Source of the DNA: Sinohyriopsis cumingii
Lineage: Eukaryota; Mollusca; Bivalvia; Unionida; Unionidae
Direction of reading: 5' to 3'
Length of the DNA: 64,000 nucleotides
Assembly (NCBI GenBank): GCA_028554795.2
Contig: CM068831.1
Span: 29,788,659-29,852,658, forward strand
In this document: positions 18,367-33,100 of the stretch, in pieces
Layout: the number at the start of each line of letters is the position of its first letter
Numbering within the stretch: the first letter of the stretch is position 1
Program-made: the position numbers and the translations under genes
The notes under the pieces: generated by a model
What the model was told of the DNA's origin: nothing
What the model saw: only the letters and a program-made list of their open reading frames with translations
The model's database searches: none

Positions 18367-21323
18367 AAAATAAGTGGCACCACGGAATTTACATTTTATC
18401 ATGGGGGGGGGGAGATGGGGCGTTGTGCTTTTTGTGAGGAAAACCTTCCGGCTTCCAAATAGCTTCAAAATAATTTTCTTGCCCTGTTGTTTAGAAAACA
18501 AGAACTTATATATCAGATATAGTTGTTGAAGAAATTAATAGCTTTTCTTGAAGCCAATAAAGCAAAATATATTTTGATCCAAATAAAATCCGAAACTGTC
18601 TTCGTTAAATAGTCGGTCCTTAACGCTAGAAATAAACTGAATTCATATGATGTTCCATGTATGAAAAAACAAAAGACAAATATAATCATTGTCTGATCTG
18701 GTACCGACTCAAGGGAATCCTATTCTTAGCGGTACGCTCTGTCTGTTCCTCAGCGGAGTAATACCAAATAAAAAATGTGTAATCCCTCGACTGGTATTTG
18801 TTTGCATCGGCGCCAAAAGTGGTATATGTTATACCCGTCTCATGTCGAGTCCTATTAAAATATATAATTATGTATGGATTAGATTGCCATATTTCCAACA
18901 ATTGAATATTCTCTACTGTCCGTTAAAGAGCACCAGAGCAGTAAAATGACTACAAATAGAGAGGGTTGTATGCAATACCGGATTAAAGGAAAAATAAATA
19001 GAACAGTTGTTCCAGGGTCCCCGCAACGTAGTTGATTATTATATTTTTTAATTCTTTATTTCTTTATTTCTGTATTTTGTTTATTTCCTTCGGGGTGTGA
19101 CGCCTGTTTGAAATTGCCGTAGGGGTTCCTTCCTGGTTATATTCAAGGCTAAATATAATCGATTACGGGTAAATCCCTCTTACATATAATTTCTGCACTC
19201 TGCAGGCAAAATAATATGACATACGTCCCTTGTATTCTTTCCCAGTAATAAGAAACTTGCTGAAGAAATTTGTATTATTTACACTTTTAAATAATAATAA
19301 TAATAATAATGATAATAACAATAACAATGTCACATATATATTTTTCTTAAATGATCGACGTTCAGTTTATTTCATTTAAATCAGGAAAATGTCCGTTAAT
19401 GACATTGTCCTGTATTTGAATGTGTTCAAAGTGATTTAGTTTTCATTACCTCTCTTACTCTACTCTCTATATTCGAATTAGCATAAAAGAAGTTTCATAC
19501 TCGATCGTTTTGTCGATTTTTCGGCCATAGGGTATTATTGCAACTGTTTAAATCACACAAGTGGGTCCAGTTGGATATTATGTGATATAAAGTGTCAGCT
19601 GCATGCAAGCATGTTCATGGCGTGTTGGTATCATAGGTGCGCTGTCAATATTCTTAATAACTATGTGAGACAGAGGTGTGCGGTATTACCGGTATACCAG
19701 TTTAACGCGGTATATTTTCTTTCTAACAACTGTAGGTACCACAATACGTTTTTACTGTAGTGGAACCTCTGTCGTTTCCGTCAATAAGAAATGTGCAGAA
19801 ATTCGTGAGTAATCTTACTACGAATTACATTATATTCAAAGCATGTTTTCATTTCTCAGGACAAAATAATTCCAAAAATATTAAAACATTTTTACAAAAC
19901 AGTTGCATTTGCCTCACATTAATTTTGAATATGACAAATATAATTATAGTTATGAACCTTTAATGACATGTTTGACACGAATCATGTGTGACAACATGGC
20001 TGCCGCAAGTGATGTTTCAAAAGATATTCGGACCACATCCTTATTTTGGAAATATTTCGGACCTTACAAATAGGAATTATTAGCTTATGTGTGAAGTACA
20101 TGCATTCCTTTCAAAGACCTATAATCATCCATTGATTTCATAAGATCACTTGCTTTCTGTCTGAAGTTTAAGAATTTCTCTAGTACACTAAATATTTTCT
20201 CATTTGTTGTGACAGTGTGTTTTATGTTTACTGGTCTTCTTTGATAAATATCTTGCCCGGGTGTTGGCATCACATTTCAAGTTTCCCAACCTACTATATC
20301 AATAGAATAGCTAGTAAATTATAGGCGTCCGTATAGACAATTTATATTTTTATCAAAAAGCTCTATAGTCAGCACAATTATGGTGTAAACTTAATCGTCC
20401 CTATTTTGTTAAACTTTTTAGGTGACAACTTATACACAATTAACATACAAGTAGCAAGGTCATTTACATAAAGATATCGACAATTTAATTTTCCGGATGT
20501 GGGTGGGTGGGCTGCGATGATTTTTAGAGCCGAGATATTTTGTCTTGTTTTATCTCAAGATAATTTGTTTTTTTTTTAAACAATATAATGGATATAATAT
20601 GGTGTTAATTGGGCTAGAAATCAGAGCAAGATAAGAGTTTCAATTATTTGAGAGCAGTAAATCCCAAACAAATCCTTGGATCCTGACCCATAATATAATA
20701 TTGTTGGCCCTAAATATGATTGTGGTATTCTGTTGTACGTTTCACCGTATGTTAAGAAATAGCTCGGTACAAAAGATTTTGTGGTGCCCATCTCTAGTGT
20801 GAGATTTGATATGTTAATGGGTATTTTCAAAGCTCGTATTTTTCAAAATGAAATCTTGTAATTATAATTCTCAAATATAAACTAGACTTTAATGCATTCA
20901 TAATATGGTGTGATTATACTCTGTAGGCATTAAACAAGAGAAGAAAGAGAGAATAATTTAAACACAGAACACTCAAAGACGTATAAACCAAGGCTAAGAA
21001 AAATTAAAGACAAGGGATATAATGCAGTTTACAGACATGGTGCAGGGAGTTCAAAATTGCAACATCATAATGGAATACGTTCATCGTTTACACAGCAAAG
21101 CATATTCACTGCCTTTGCCAATCAAGGATCTAATTTGATGTACTAGAGAATTATGTAGACTTAATAGTCTGAAGTAATGATAATAGTACGATTAATTGCA
21201 GATCAAAATAAATGCATAACAAATCAAAGCAGTATATTCTCTGCATAATTCTCATGCAAATTAATTTGTTCCATCATGTTTTCATATCCTGATAAAAAAT
21301 ATGGTTTATTATTTTATTCTATC

Positions 21324-21364
<41 letters not shown>

Positions 21365-21720
21365 AGTATTATTGTTATTAAAGTTTCAAATGGTTCCTCT
21401 GCAAACTTTTATTTTATGTTTTTAAATTTATATTTATTTATGATTTTAAATTGGGTATGTATATGTAAGTATATGTAAGTAAACGAAACTGGAAATGAAC
21501 GCTATACTAATATTATATGTTTTTTATTCACAAAAATGAAGTTTGTCATTTTGTTAGTTGGTTAACCTACCGTTAATTCTGAATGCCATAAAAAAGCTGA
21601 AAACAAAACATATAAGATGACTTTTTTGAGCGGGTATATAGGAGTTGTATATCCGAGTACCGTTTTACGTACATGTGTATGTATTTACATTCGCTGCTTT
21701 CATAGTAGATACCGACAAAT

Positions 21721-21758
<38 letters not shown>

Positions 21759-24316
21759 TTCAAGTAAGGATTTAAATGGATTTTAAAACTCTATCCAACC
21801 CCTAGGACCACTTTTTCATTTGCTGTACATATTAATTGGCCCACATTAAAATTAATTTTCTGTTACTTGACATTCCATTTTGTACCTAAATAACGCTGTA
21901 CTTAAGAGCAGAAAGAGCATCGTACTGTAAACTCATCTTTATGACAAGAAGTGCAGCGGTCATCTTCAAATATGTCTATGAGATATTGTAATAAATTTAG
22001 AGTATGAGTATTTCATTATAGCGCCCGGTTTTAAGGAATTAAGATTTGTGTGATTTCTTATGTGGTTATTGGAATTCGGCGCAATGGAAATATCCCTAGC
22101 CCGAAATAATTAGCCAGTTATTAGGAGCAAACGTCACGGTGTGAAGTGTTAGTGAGTTTCCATGATGCCATGGTTCACTAGTAGTGAATTCAAGCCAAAA
22201 CCGAATGAATGTCCCTGTCGTAAGATAGTCCACATTAAAATCTAGTGATGTACATTGGTGATGTGACTGCAGTGGCAGTAGGAAACCTGTAAATTGCACA
22301 AGTGAATAGATAAGAGACTTGGCAGATACCGTTTATGTCGCCATGGGGGCAAATGTGGTGCAGTTATACTGGCGAAATGTGCCTGGAAAGCATACATTGC
22401 CTTGCCTAAGGTGGCGGAGTTAAAATAGTTCCCAGTGTTAGGGGATACTCGTATATCTTCTAAGGCGTGAACGGTTGGCGGTACGGAAACATGATCAAGA
22501 TAAACCACGCAGATGTGCGGTTAGTAGATATTTGGCAATTTGTTTTATCTGTGGTCTTGCATTAATTAGAGTAAAATTTAGGTATGTAATGGACACGTCG
22601 GGCTTTCTAATTTACAACTGAAGTTGTATGGAAGTCTTTGGAAAGTTGGGTTAAACTTATGACTTCTAGCGAGAATCGCGCCAGGGCTTGACAACCGCTC
22701 GGTCAAGTAAAGATCCTTGGCTTGTAGCAATATATTCGCAATATTTGTCTCCATGTGCACACGACAGAAACGAAACTTACTGGGAAGTTTCAAACTGTAG
22801 CTTCATATAATATATGTAGATAAAATGTCAAAATATTATCATAATAAGGTTGAAATCATTCCGTATTCAGAAGAAAATGTGTAATCTTTATGCACTTTGT
22901 TGACTTGTTTTCTGGAAGGGAGGAGATAGTGGTCCGGACTGCGCACTTATTCCAAACCAAGAAAAGATCATACCGGACTCATTGAATCCAGTGCAAAGAA
23001 ATAAAATATCCGTTGTATTATAGACGCTGTTTGCTGTTTACTGGAAGAAGAAGGAAACTAATATATTATAAATGTGTTTAGTACCACTTATGTATACACC
23101 ATTAAAACATTGCAATTTAATAATATGCCATTCATTTTCGTAAATATTTAGTGTAATATGAACAACAACAATAACAAATAATCAACGGTTATGTACTACA
23201 TACCATGAGGAACTCACCCTTCAATTAGAAAAAAAATATGCCCTTCGCTTGAATATATACACTACAGAACGATATTCATCTTAACGGAAATTTATATCGA
23301 ACTGTAAACAAAATTCGTTTCTGGAATATTCTATGGTTGTAACCAAAGCTGGATCTAGAACCCAGAACCAAGTAAAACTATTTTACTTACAGGTAATACT
23401 AATCTTCATATATAATCTATAATCGTGTACAAAGATTAGCCATGTAATAAGTTGGTTTTTTTAACTAAAAAAAAACGACACTAATCAGGTAGGCCCAAAT
23501 ACTACCCTCAATTTCGGGCAAAGGTCAGTCACACAATACAAATTAAATATACATAACCGTTCGAGGTTTGTTTCGTTGGCGCAGTCGTAATAGACATCAT
23601 AAGGCTGGCGAAATTGACGTAGATACAAATGTTAAAATCGAACTCCAGCAATAGAAATAGATGTATAGACCGGAATCACTAAAACTAGAGTTACAATTTA
23701 TTGCAACTTCAGCTGTTATAGTTCTACAATAACATAAACTATACAAAATTTGACAAATCTAGACACTGGACAACTGCCAGAATATCGTATAGAACTAAGT
23801 ATAATTTATTTCTTTTTTAAGCCTGCATTTAAAAAAAAAAAAAAAAAAAAAAAAACCACATAAACGACCTTGATGATTAAGTATATTGGATGGTCATGTG
23901 ATGCACTGAGTTTCTACGATAGTGTCGAAACATCAATGGCAACCGTGTAACCCATGAATCTAAACAAAGGTTTGGAACTGACTTATCCTATTTAGCTTTG
24001 ACAGGTACTTTTATTCTTCAGTAATTCCATAACTATCATTATTTGTCCTTGCAAGCACCAGGTCTCTAAATCCACCACTGAAGACAAAATGTTGCATTTC
24101 CTGCCAGTATATATTAGACATACAAGGGGTGTTTTAAAATAATATCAAGGAGAAAATGGGATATTCGAAATAATCGACAGTTGTAACTGAAGATCTCAGC
24201 TTAACCCCTCCGTCAGGGATTAAAATTCTAATTGGCCTTTTAATTACTGCTGACATACAGACGCCCTGGAGCCAAAGTGCAGTTTTATTTGAAATAATTG
24301 TTTCGTCACAGGAGTA
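18367..24316. other. About 6 kb of non-coding DNA with simple repeats
   Basis: No gene recognised. Contains (AAT)n near 19290-19312, (ATT)n at 21324-21362, a 33-base A run at 21725-21757 and a 25-base A run at 23831-23855. The A runs may be tails of retroposed sequences, but no body was recognised next to them. Minus-strand frames at 22096-22793 have no motif. Confidence 0.5.
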
Positions 24317-24628
24317 TCAAATACACAAAATCAAAGGTTTAAATTGGAGCCGATGGCTGACGGTAGTGAAGACGGTTGGATGCCAAAACTTGTATGTTAA
24401 AATGTTCCAAGAGGCACCTCCAAAGAAAACGAAGGAGAAGACTTCCATGCCGATTATGAGGGAAGGGTACTCGATCACATTCGTGGTTATCCCGAAAAGA
24501 GAACTGGAAGGATGTTCAAAACGGTTCTGCAGAATTGAGGGAGGTCCGAAACCCCATTTTGAGATTGTCTCCTCAAGAGTAGGCCAGTAGGGGAGGGTGA
24601 GGCAGTAGATGAGGGGTGAACTGTACAT
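24317..24628 (-). CDS. Unassigned 103-codon open frame with one hydrophobic segment
   Basis: A minus-strand frame from 24628 to 24317 contains one candidate membrane segment (SLIIGMEVFSFVFFGGASWN, about residues 56-75) and aromatic, basic surroundings. The opposite strand is also open for 74 codons (24366-24590), a sign that one of the two may be real, since the AT-rich surroundings usually close both. It was not recognised as any family. It may be an exon, a processed gene copy or chance. The candidate promoter/exon at 25019-25117 points the other way 400 bases to the right. Confidence 0.2.
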   Translation of the reverse strand: MYSSPLIYCLTLPYWPTLEETISKWGFGPPSILQNRFEHPSSSLFGITTNVIEYPSLIIGMEVFSFVFFGGASWNILTYKFWHPTVFTTVSHRLQFKPLILCI

Positions 24629-24939
24629 TTAATTAAAGCAATATTACCCCAGGATTAATTATTTAAGACTTATTCTGCATGATTAGACTCTGATGCCTTT
24701 TATCTTCAAATGTTCGACGAATGCACAGACTGATGTAGTTACAGGGATTTAACCGTAAGAGATGTTCTCTGGACTTGCATTAAAGTTCCAATGTCGCCGT
24801 TTTTCATAAATTTTACAATTCTTCTAATCTAAGGTTTGAAAGCAAACAAAAGTTTTGTTAAAAATAACTATCAGATTTTAACCGTTACGTGAAACAACCA
24901 ATATCTTAGCTTTAAGCGACGTTCAAATATTTAGTTTAG

Positions 24940-24963
24940 AATTAAGAGGCGCGCCTCTTAATT
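24940..24963. promoter_or_regulatory. Perfect 24-bp palindrome containing GGCGCGCC
   Basis: AATTAAGAGGCG is followed directly by its own reverse complement. It lies in a slightly GC-richer patch upstream of the CRE-like site at 25019. Confidence 0.5.
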
Positions 24964-25018
24964 AAGTTGCCGAAGTCGGTCGTAGGTACATTCCTTTTCG
25001 GGAGTGTTCCAAAATTAG

Positions 25019-25026
25019 TGACGTCA
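25019..25026. promoter_or_regulatory. CRE-like palindrome TGACGTCA
   Basis: A full consensus cAMP-response/ATF site, 53 bases ahead of an ATG at 25079. The paralogous region of copy C (near 51833) has lost it. Confidence 0.4.
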
Positions 25027-25078
25027 TGCATTCGACAAATTCCTCTAGTGTCTAATCGAATAAAAACAACATTTGCAC

Positions 25079-25117
25079 ATGGCGGACAAGCTGATTCCAG
25101 AGGGAAGGAAGAAACGT
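25079..25117 (+). CDS. Possible first exon of a host gene
   Basis: ATG at 25079 begins MADKLIPEGRKK and runs into a GTAGGT that could be a splice donor. In copy C the ATG is AAG but the same place reads GAGAGGTAGG, a better donor. No downstream exon was recognised, so this remains a guess based on the start context, the CRE-like site upstream and a GC-richer patch. Confidence 0.2.
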
Positions 25118-25874
25118 AGGTCCGTTTTTAAGCCGATCTAAAACGTTTGAATTTAAATAAGTTTGTACACATATCATGTACAAGATGCTTGTTATTTTTC
25201 TTTCACTTAATTTACAATTTATTTAATTATGGAACAAAGTAATCTAGAATAATATTGCATAAGGATCACGTACCGCATCCAACGTTGCGTAGTGCTGGCT
25301 TTTGTGTTTATATTTTAAAGTTATACATGTATATTTGGATATAATTATTGGCCATGGGCATATTCTTGACTGTTTACTGGTATTCCAAGGTGTGCCTGCC
25401 CCCATAGATGAGAGGACATTGTGCAATTGACACCTCATTGAATGCAGAGTGTTTGGGTTCCAAGTAGGGGATACTGTCTTTATTTGTCAGAACCATTGAT
25501 CAGTGTGTCTGACTATGAAGCGTGTATTTAAATCAAAGGACTTTGTTATTAGTTAATTGGCTTTAGTAAAACATGTATAATTATGAATGACAGACAATTA
25601 AGATACTGATCTTTGCTGTATGAGGGAATAGGTTGAATGTGGCGTAAGATCAGATAGATTACAAGTCTGCTCATGTGCATTGACGGGTAAAGATCAGGTA
25701 AAGTGAGTCAAACATCTGTGTTCCAATGCTAATAACAACTTGAGTTAGTTGTTGTGAATATAATCTCTTGACATCGTTTGTTGAATATAAAATTACTAAA
25801 ATTTGTGCCATTATATATCTATAATTTCAGAATACATTTGGAAATTGAATTCACCTGGACTTGTATATTCTAAG

Positions 25875-26188
25875 ATGACCGCTCCGAGGGCCTAGTGGTT
25901 AGAGCGTCCACCTCGGATGCGGGAGGTCGCGGGTTATATCCCCAGCCGAGTCATACCAAAGACTTAAAACAAAATGGTACTAGCAGCAGCCTCACTTAGT
26001 GCTCAGCATTAAGAGGTTAGTGTTAGGACTGATCAGCCTGGTGTCAGGATAATGTGACTGGGTGGGACATGATACCACATGTCTGCGGCATGATGTCACG
26101 GTGCTATACATCACTATAAAGTGCTACACTGCAGACATCGTAGTGAGATCACTCAAATTTGTAAACTATGTTTAAAATACACACACAC
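25875..26188 (+). mobile_element. Family-1 tRNA-derived SINE
   Basis: A-box-like GGGCCTAGTGG, a B box with a change (GGGTTATATCCCC), the shared body with AGAGGTTAGTG and CTGCGGCATGATG, and a CA-rich end at 26178-26188. Its left flank (CACCTGGACTTGTATA) is shared with copy C at 52667. Confidence 0.88.
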
Positions 26189-29100
26189 TCATTTTAAGAC
26201 CTCTTGCATTCCTCAGAGACTGTAAGCTTAATTTTTACATTGAAATATATCAGAATTTTAAGTAAAAAATAGTAATATCATATTTTACAAATGTGTGTCC
26301 AGAGGCTTTAATTTAGAATGAATTTGTATTGGTGTACTTTAGATTACATATTCTCAAAGCTTAAACACTGAATTTTACAAGTTTCTAATTTGAATATATA
26401 TTTGAAAGCACAGCAAGAGTTCCTGGTCTAGTTGAAAAATATAGGATGGTGTTTTGCACATAGTGATGTATATAATTTAATATGGCAATTGTACTTCACT
26501 CGTTCATACAGTAATGGATTATTAGTGAGTAACCACCCAAGTAAGAATAGTCAATTTTCTACTCACCTTTGACCAGTTACTGTAGCAATATTTAAGGTGA
26601 AAACTATGAAGGGCGGACTCGTGCATAGCAAAATGGAAGCATGGTGATTTTGTGTGACATAAATGTATAACAGTGCTGAAGGACATTGGAGAAGCTACTT
26701 ACATGAGCTGGGCTATTGAGACGTTGACAAATTTTTATTAAAGTTCTGGATCATGAAGGCAAGGTCACATTTTAGCTAAAGTTCTGGACCTTTATGCCTA
26801 AGCTAAAGTCTGGCTAAAGTTCTTGACTATTGCGTTTTAGCCAAATTTTAGGTACGGTTCTGGGCTAGAAATACTTAGCCATGTTTAAAATGTTCTTAAC
26901 TTTAATTTCTCAAAGTAAGTAGCCAACATTTGGCTAAGCCAAATTAGCCCACTGCAGATGTTTGATTGAAATGATATCGAATCTGTTAAAGGTTGAGCTG
27001 ACACAATATATATGTAACAGTAAACTGCCCGTAACATGCTCAAATACAAAATCACTATCCCCATTCTTTGAAACTTAATTTGGAAAGGTTTGTCAAAAAA
27101 TAGATGAAAATGTAATTTTCATTTCGTGGCATCACCATAGCATGTTACTGATATAACCATATCCAACAATATACAAATTTATTACTGGTGACTTTTGACC
27201 AACCAGAATGCACATTACATTTCTGGGTGTGATCAAATGTGAAATAAATACCCCAGAAAGGTATGATATTTGTTCTGAATAGAGAAATAGTTTGGTTCTA
27301 TCTCAAAAATATATATCTAGCAAATACAGTGATCTTCAAACCAATAACACTTACATGGATTACCAAACCATACATATAATACTCGCAAATACTGTTTAGT
27401 CTTTTATACACGATTTTCCTTTGCTAAGGTCTAAAACAGACCATCAAACCAACTTGGATGTAGAATACCAAGAACATAGACTATATTAGTCAATTTACTT
27501 TATTTGACTAGAATAAGATGGTTTGCACAAAATAAAGACAAAATGAGAGAAATAAATACTTGACAATAATTACAAAAAGAAATAATATGGATAATAATTA
27601 TGACTATCACAACATGAATTACTTTAATCGGTAACAAATATTATCAACTCAGCACAAACATCTTAACCTGAAATATTCGATTTAACGCTAACTAATAAGG
27701 TTAATCTGGATAATGTGTATCTCTTACTCTCAGTGTTAAACTGTATAATGTTTCTGCCACATGTTCTGTATGTCTTGTAAATAAGGGGTTCAGTCATATT
27801 GAAACTCCACTCATCTTTTCCTTCTTCTGTGTATCATTGCTACTTTCCTCACAACAGGGAGGTTTTCCCACACTAGATCATCAATCGGTGCGTTTTTGTC
27901 ATGACAAATTTAATCTAATGCTGAAGACTTCTACCTCCTCCTACTTCACTGGCATATTCATTTTTTGTAATATGTTATATATTTTTGTATGTTAAAATTT
28001 GTTAATGAAATTTGGATTATGAGAGTAATGATGATATTCAGTTTAGCCTAATACATTTTATGAGATTTGAGGCCGGTTTTTTAAATAGTGATATTCAAAA
28101 TTACTATATAATTCAAGTGAAACATGGTCCGTTTAAGTGTCAAAGTGTAATTAATTCGATTTTATCAGCAATCACTGGTGATCTGATAGATCAGTTCTTA
28201 AATGGAAGGAATAACGTTGGTGTCAATTATACCATATCCTGAAGCATTTTTGTCAGTTGGCATCATGTTTCGATCGTTCGCATGTGCGTGCATTTACAAA
28301 GATATTCTACTGTCACAATTAGCAGAAAATGGACAATTCTTACTTAGCCAGCACATTAGAGGATCATACGATATTCCAGGATGCTATGCAAACTGAAATT
28401 ACAGACCCTGGACTGCCTATGAATAAGTCACCTGTTACAAGCCATTAACAACGTTACTATGAACGTCTCTGTCAGTTAAAATTGATTTTGATCCCAGACC
28501 TGTTGTTAGGGAGGAAATGGGTTCTGTCATCAGTGAATGGGGGCAGTGTGGTCAAAGATAAAGCTCAAGAACAATTGTCACATTTTTAGATTATCTATAT
28601 ATGACAAAGGTATAAGGCGGATGCATAAAAATCAACACAATAGAAAGACACTCAGAACATAAAATGAGCTTGCTATGCATTTTCTGCCTGAAGATGTGCA
28701 TGTGTGCTGTATTTACTCAGAATGGATGTAAACAGTCTAAATGGTTATAGAGGTTCATTACTGTAGCTCATAAGCAAGACGGGACAGAATACACTTCAAA
28801 ATCTAAGTACTACCCGAAATTCCAACGTTTGCGACATATCTATCACCATGAATTTTATAACCCAGATTCTTAAGCACGATTGACTGCAGAGTTACTAATT
28901 TCCATGTGTTTCTTTACAACAGAATTTGAGAGCTTCGCAGTAAAGAACTTGATACATAAATAAGACGGGCTGATACGATTTCTGTAGATGATGAAGAAAA
29001 GTTTAGGTCTCTATGAAAATAAGAAATACCATCCACTGAATCTTTCCAATATACAATATTTTGTATGGTTGTGGTGCAGATAATATGCTTTAGTGTAACC

Positions 29101-29841
29101 AGTTTGTGGTTCAGGAGTGGGAATGAAACAGATTTAACTGCTTTGTGGGCCAGAAATGAGAAGAAATCAATGGACACATGGGACATTACTGAGTAAGCAA
29201 TAAAGACATCATTGAGTAATAAAAACACGTTAGTAAAGAAGATTAAAATCTCATTCACATATTTATATTTAAGTGCCAATTTGTTTTAGATATAATATTG
29301 AATATAATTGAATATAATTGCTAAAGATTGTCATAACTGAAAACTACAGTTGCTCTTTGATGCAACTTTTGTTACAATATAAAAGTATGATATATAGAGT
29401 GAATACAAAAAGTAAAATTTTGTAATTTAGTTTTAATCCAACCAGGGTGGATGATTATTTTTCTTCTTCTTATTTTTGTGGTTGTCGGTTATTTGCTATT
29501 ATTATGAGTACCTAAGACCTCTAAGAGACTAGGAATTTTTAGTAATGATGATTGCCACCTGGCAGCTCAGTTAATTTTGGTGAGACTGTTCTCGTTGCCA
29601 GCAAAGTAAAGACTTTAATGACATCTAGATGGGACAATTGGAACTAATGGGAAATCACCCCAGAATAAGACTTTGCATAATTAAACGTGCAACACAGTTA
29701 ATTTCCAAAAAGACTAAAATATCTCACGTTGTTGATATAACCTACAAAGAGAAGTATAAATAAAAATCATTATAAAATAACAATTAAAGAAAACAAGGTT
29801 ATTCAACCCACAATCTAATTTTAAGTTTACACAAGAGTAAT

Positions 29842-30168
29842 ATGACCTCTCTGGTGGCCTAGTGGTTAGAGCGTCCGCATCGGATGCGGAAGGTTGCGGG
29901 TTCGAATCCCGGCCAAATCATACCAAAGACTTAAGAAAATGGTACTAAAAGCTGCCTCACTAGGCGCCCAGCATTTAGAGGTTAGTATTAGGACTGGTCG
30001 GCCTGTGTCAGGATAACGTGACTCTGTGTTGAATGATAGTATATGTCTGCGGCATGATGCCTCAGTGCTAGACATCACTATAAAGTACCACACTATAGAC
30101 GCCGTAGCGATATGACTCCAAAACCGTTAAAGCTAAGTTAATCATCCAAATCGCACATACACACACAC
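29842..30168 (+). mobile_element. Family-1 tRNA-derived SINE with intact A and B boxes
   Basis: TGGCCTAGTGG (A box) and GGTTCGAATCCC (B box) are both well preserved, making it the best Pol III promoter in the window. The end is a CACACA run. Copy B lacks it: CCCACAATCTAATT runs directly into CCATAAGAGAAATAT at 40495-40533. The flanks AAGAGTAATAT and AAGGGAAAAAT may be a diverged target duplication. Confidence 0.9.
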
Positions 30169-33100
30169 ATAAGGGAAAAATGTCACTTACTTCCATGGAT
30201 ATTCTCACCATTACATTTTATGTAAAATGCACAAAAAAAAAAATCCTGGAATTTGCTTTCTTTAAATTGATATTTGCATGTTTGAAGGGGGGATATATAT
30301 TTGTGTGCATACTTGGTACTGAAACAACTCTTAGTAAACCAAATAATTATAAATTATAACATAACATCAATTAAACAGGCAATTTATCAATGAATAACAT
30401 CAATACACAATTGCCTTATACAGTACAATGTTGTTTTTCACACCAAAACTGACTTTGAGTAAATCAACTGACATTTAAAAACAATTCTTGAAAAATAATT
30501 AAGCACCTAAATATCTCACAGAAAGAATACAACTCTTAAAAAATGTTTCCACAACAAAACGATGTGTGGTAGTCCATTACTTATGAATGATTATGCGTAC
30601 ATCCACATCATTCTATATATAGTGAGGTTTGTAAATTCATAATTCGTGTCAGTAGGCCAAGAGAAAACATTTGCCGCAGGAAATAATAATGAAGACTAGG
30701 GTTAAATACAAACAGATGATGCTCTATTTACAAATATAGCAATCCAGATTATTTATAATTTATTTTCATATTCAGAGATACCTACAAGGTTGGATTGTGA
30801 ACTTCCCAATGTAGAAAGACTAATTTAATTCTTAAAAGACTTTTGTTTGTAAGAAATTGCAGAATATGATTAAATATATATTTATTCAAAGTGTCAAACT
30901 TGGAGAAAAGGAAACAAAAAATAAAGATACAGAACTATAGAATCTCAACAAGAACATTCTTAGGGAAGTGTAAGGCAGTATAAATACTAATTGCGAAAAC
31001 AAAATAATATAACAGGTTAGGTAAAACATTTATTCAAATTTTAGATGCATAAGGTGTTTAAAATACCCATCTGAGTGTCATATGATTCAAATCTGGCTAT
31101 GATACACACAGTATTTTGTTTGTAATATAACAAAACCCCTACTTCCCTCTGTTCTGTGCAAAGAAATTTAGCAAACCATATATTTTCACATTCATCAAAA
31201 TAATGTAAAACTCATAATGTTTGATAGTGGACCCCATATGATCCGACGGTGGGATTTTAAGCCACACCAATTTGGTTTTAAGTACAGCTTTATAACCACT
31301 GAGCCCAGACGGTTCCTATACTACATTAAGTCTTTTACAGGTGTAGACATAAGAGGTTGTATATTTGATGTGAAACTGATGCAAAACGTTTTTAAAAAGA
31401 GACAGTGGACCAGCATGTGCACATCTTTTATTTTCTAAACTGCAGCCCCTTGGCTCTGTCCTTTATGACTCGACCTAGGGAATCGACTATACATGATTTA
31501 TATAATTCAATTTGTTTTTACTATGCTAATGTTTCGACCTATTTTAAAATGAGGTAACAACTGCATGATTTGTTCAAGATTACTATTTTACCGAATCTGG
31601 CAACGTTTTCACGGAACATAGATGCCCCAATATGGTCATAGAAAAGTGACCAAAATATGCAAACAATATTAAAACGTCAAGGCATCACAAGTACACCCGA
31701 CTTAACATCTATATCACTAATTGTATCAATCTAACCTAACAAATCATACCAATGAGCATATAATCATGGTCTTTACAGGCCACATTGCGAACTTTGCAGC
31801 AAGTACTATTAAATAATAAAACAAGGACGAGGTCAGATGGTAAATGTCCTAAAGGAGTAACAGACGATTAATGATTTATGAAAATTCCTTTTAGAAATAA
31901 TAATGAACTAGGTTTCCATTTTAAAGTATATATGGCATTTAACATCACTTTATCTCAGTCACACTAGGGACAAATTAATCAGTTTAGATACACGGAAATG
32001 TCTTTTTAATTGTTTATAGCAAAACATGGTAACAATGGAATACTTCAATACAAGCTCAAGTTTGTATACAGCTTTGAAGAGAAAAACGGCGCATAAATAA
32101 AGTAGGAATATTTACCACATACATTAGTTTATTAGTCCAGTCCAACCGCAAATACCTAGACCCATATCTGCCTTGCAATCGTGCACAGACATATCCTGGT
32201 CTATGCAGTTTGTTCAGAGTTATCAGTACAACAAACAACAAATAAACGGATCTGACAGCACATTAGGTGATTGCAGATTAGGGTCTTTGTTGTCTGCAGT
32301 TGTACTCGACATAAAGTGTTTTCTGAATTACTAGGTGACACATTTTTAATTATATTATCAATTTTGTAAAAGGTACATCAACCAAGATACAAAATCTTAC
32401 AAATATATGCATCAAGGTTTAGAAAAATAAATACTGCTAGATGAAGTATTGATAAATAGAACTGAGATCTTTATAGTTAAGAAAATCAATGAGTCTTCAT
32501 ATTTATCCAATGGCCAACTTCCCCACTTTAATACAACACCATCACGAAAAACAATGGACCATGAACCTTTGTATTAGCCATCAACAAAATCTGATTGCCT
32601 AAATATCTACTTTGCTCTTAAGCAAAACAAGTGTCCTATCTCATATAACCATACTTGGGGCTAATTTAAAGCGAATTCTGTCTGAGAGTATATTTTGCAT
32701 TTTTTTTTTTGCAGCTCAATACCAGCCAATCCCAGAAATATGCATGAATGGGTCATATCATATTATCAAGTTTATAAATAAAAGAGTATGGCTAGTTCCG
32801 GTAGCCATTTGCTTGCCAAAGAAGAAAAATCTTTACTTATTTGCATTTCAACAAAAATATGTGTAGAGCTATCTTGCACTTCTCCCAAAATATATTCAAC
32901 AAATGCAGTTAACACAAATAAATCAGTTTCATAAATCATATGAAATCAGTGAAATGGTATGTTTACAACAAATGGACCAAAGTTTGTTTTGAGTAGGATC
33001 ACCTTACATCTTATCCACAAAATCTCTAACACAGGTATTCAAGAAAGTGCAGGACAGTTCCATATGCAACGTCATTATTTTTACACAAAAGGGAAGGATC

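Noticed and set aside
22096..22793. Three adjacent minus-strand frames
   Set aside because: No shared motif or splice-like joints seen; each could be chance.
28914..29279. 121-codon minus-strand open frame
   Set aside because: Low-complexity Ser/Ile/Leu content, no motif, not clearly preserved in copy B.
29842..29920. A possible functional tRNA gene
   Set aside because: A and B boxes are present, but the body and CA tail are shared with other copies, so it is a SINE. No acceptor stem pairs across the element.
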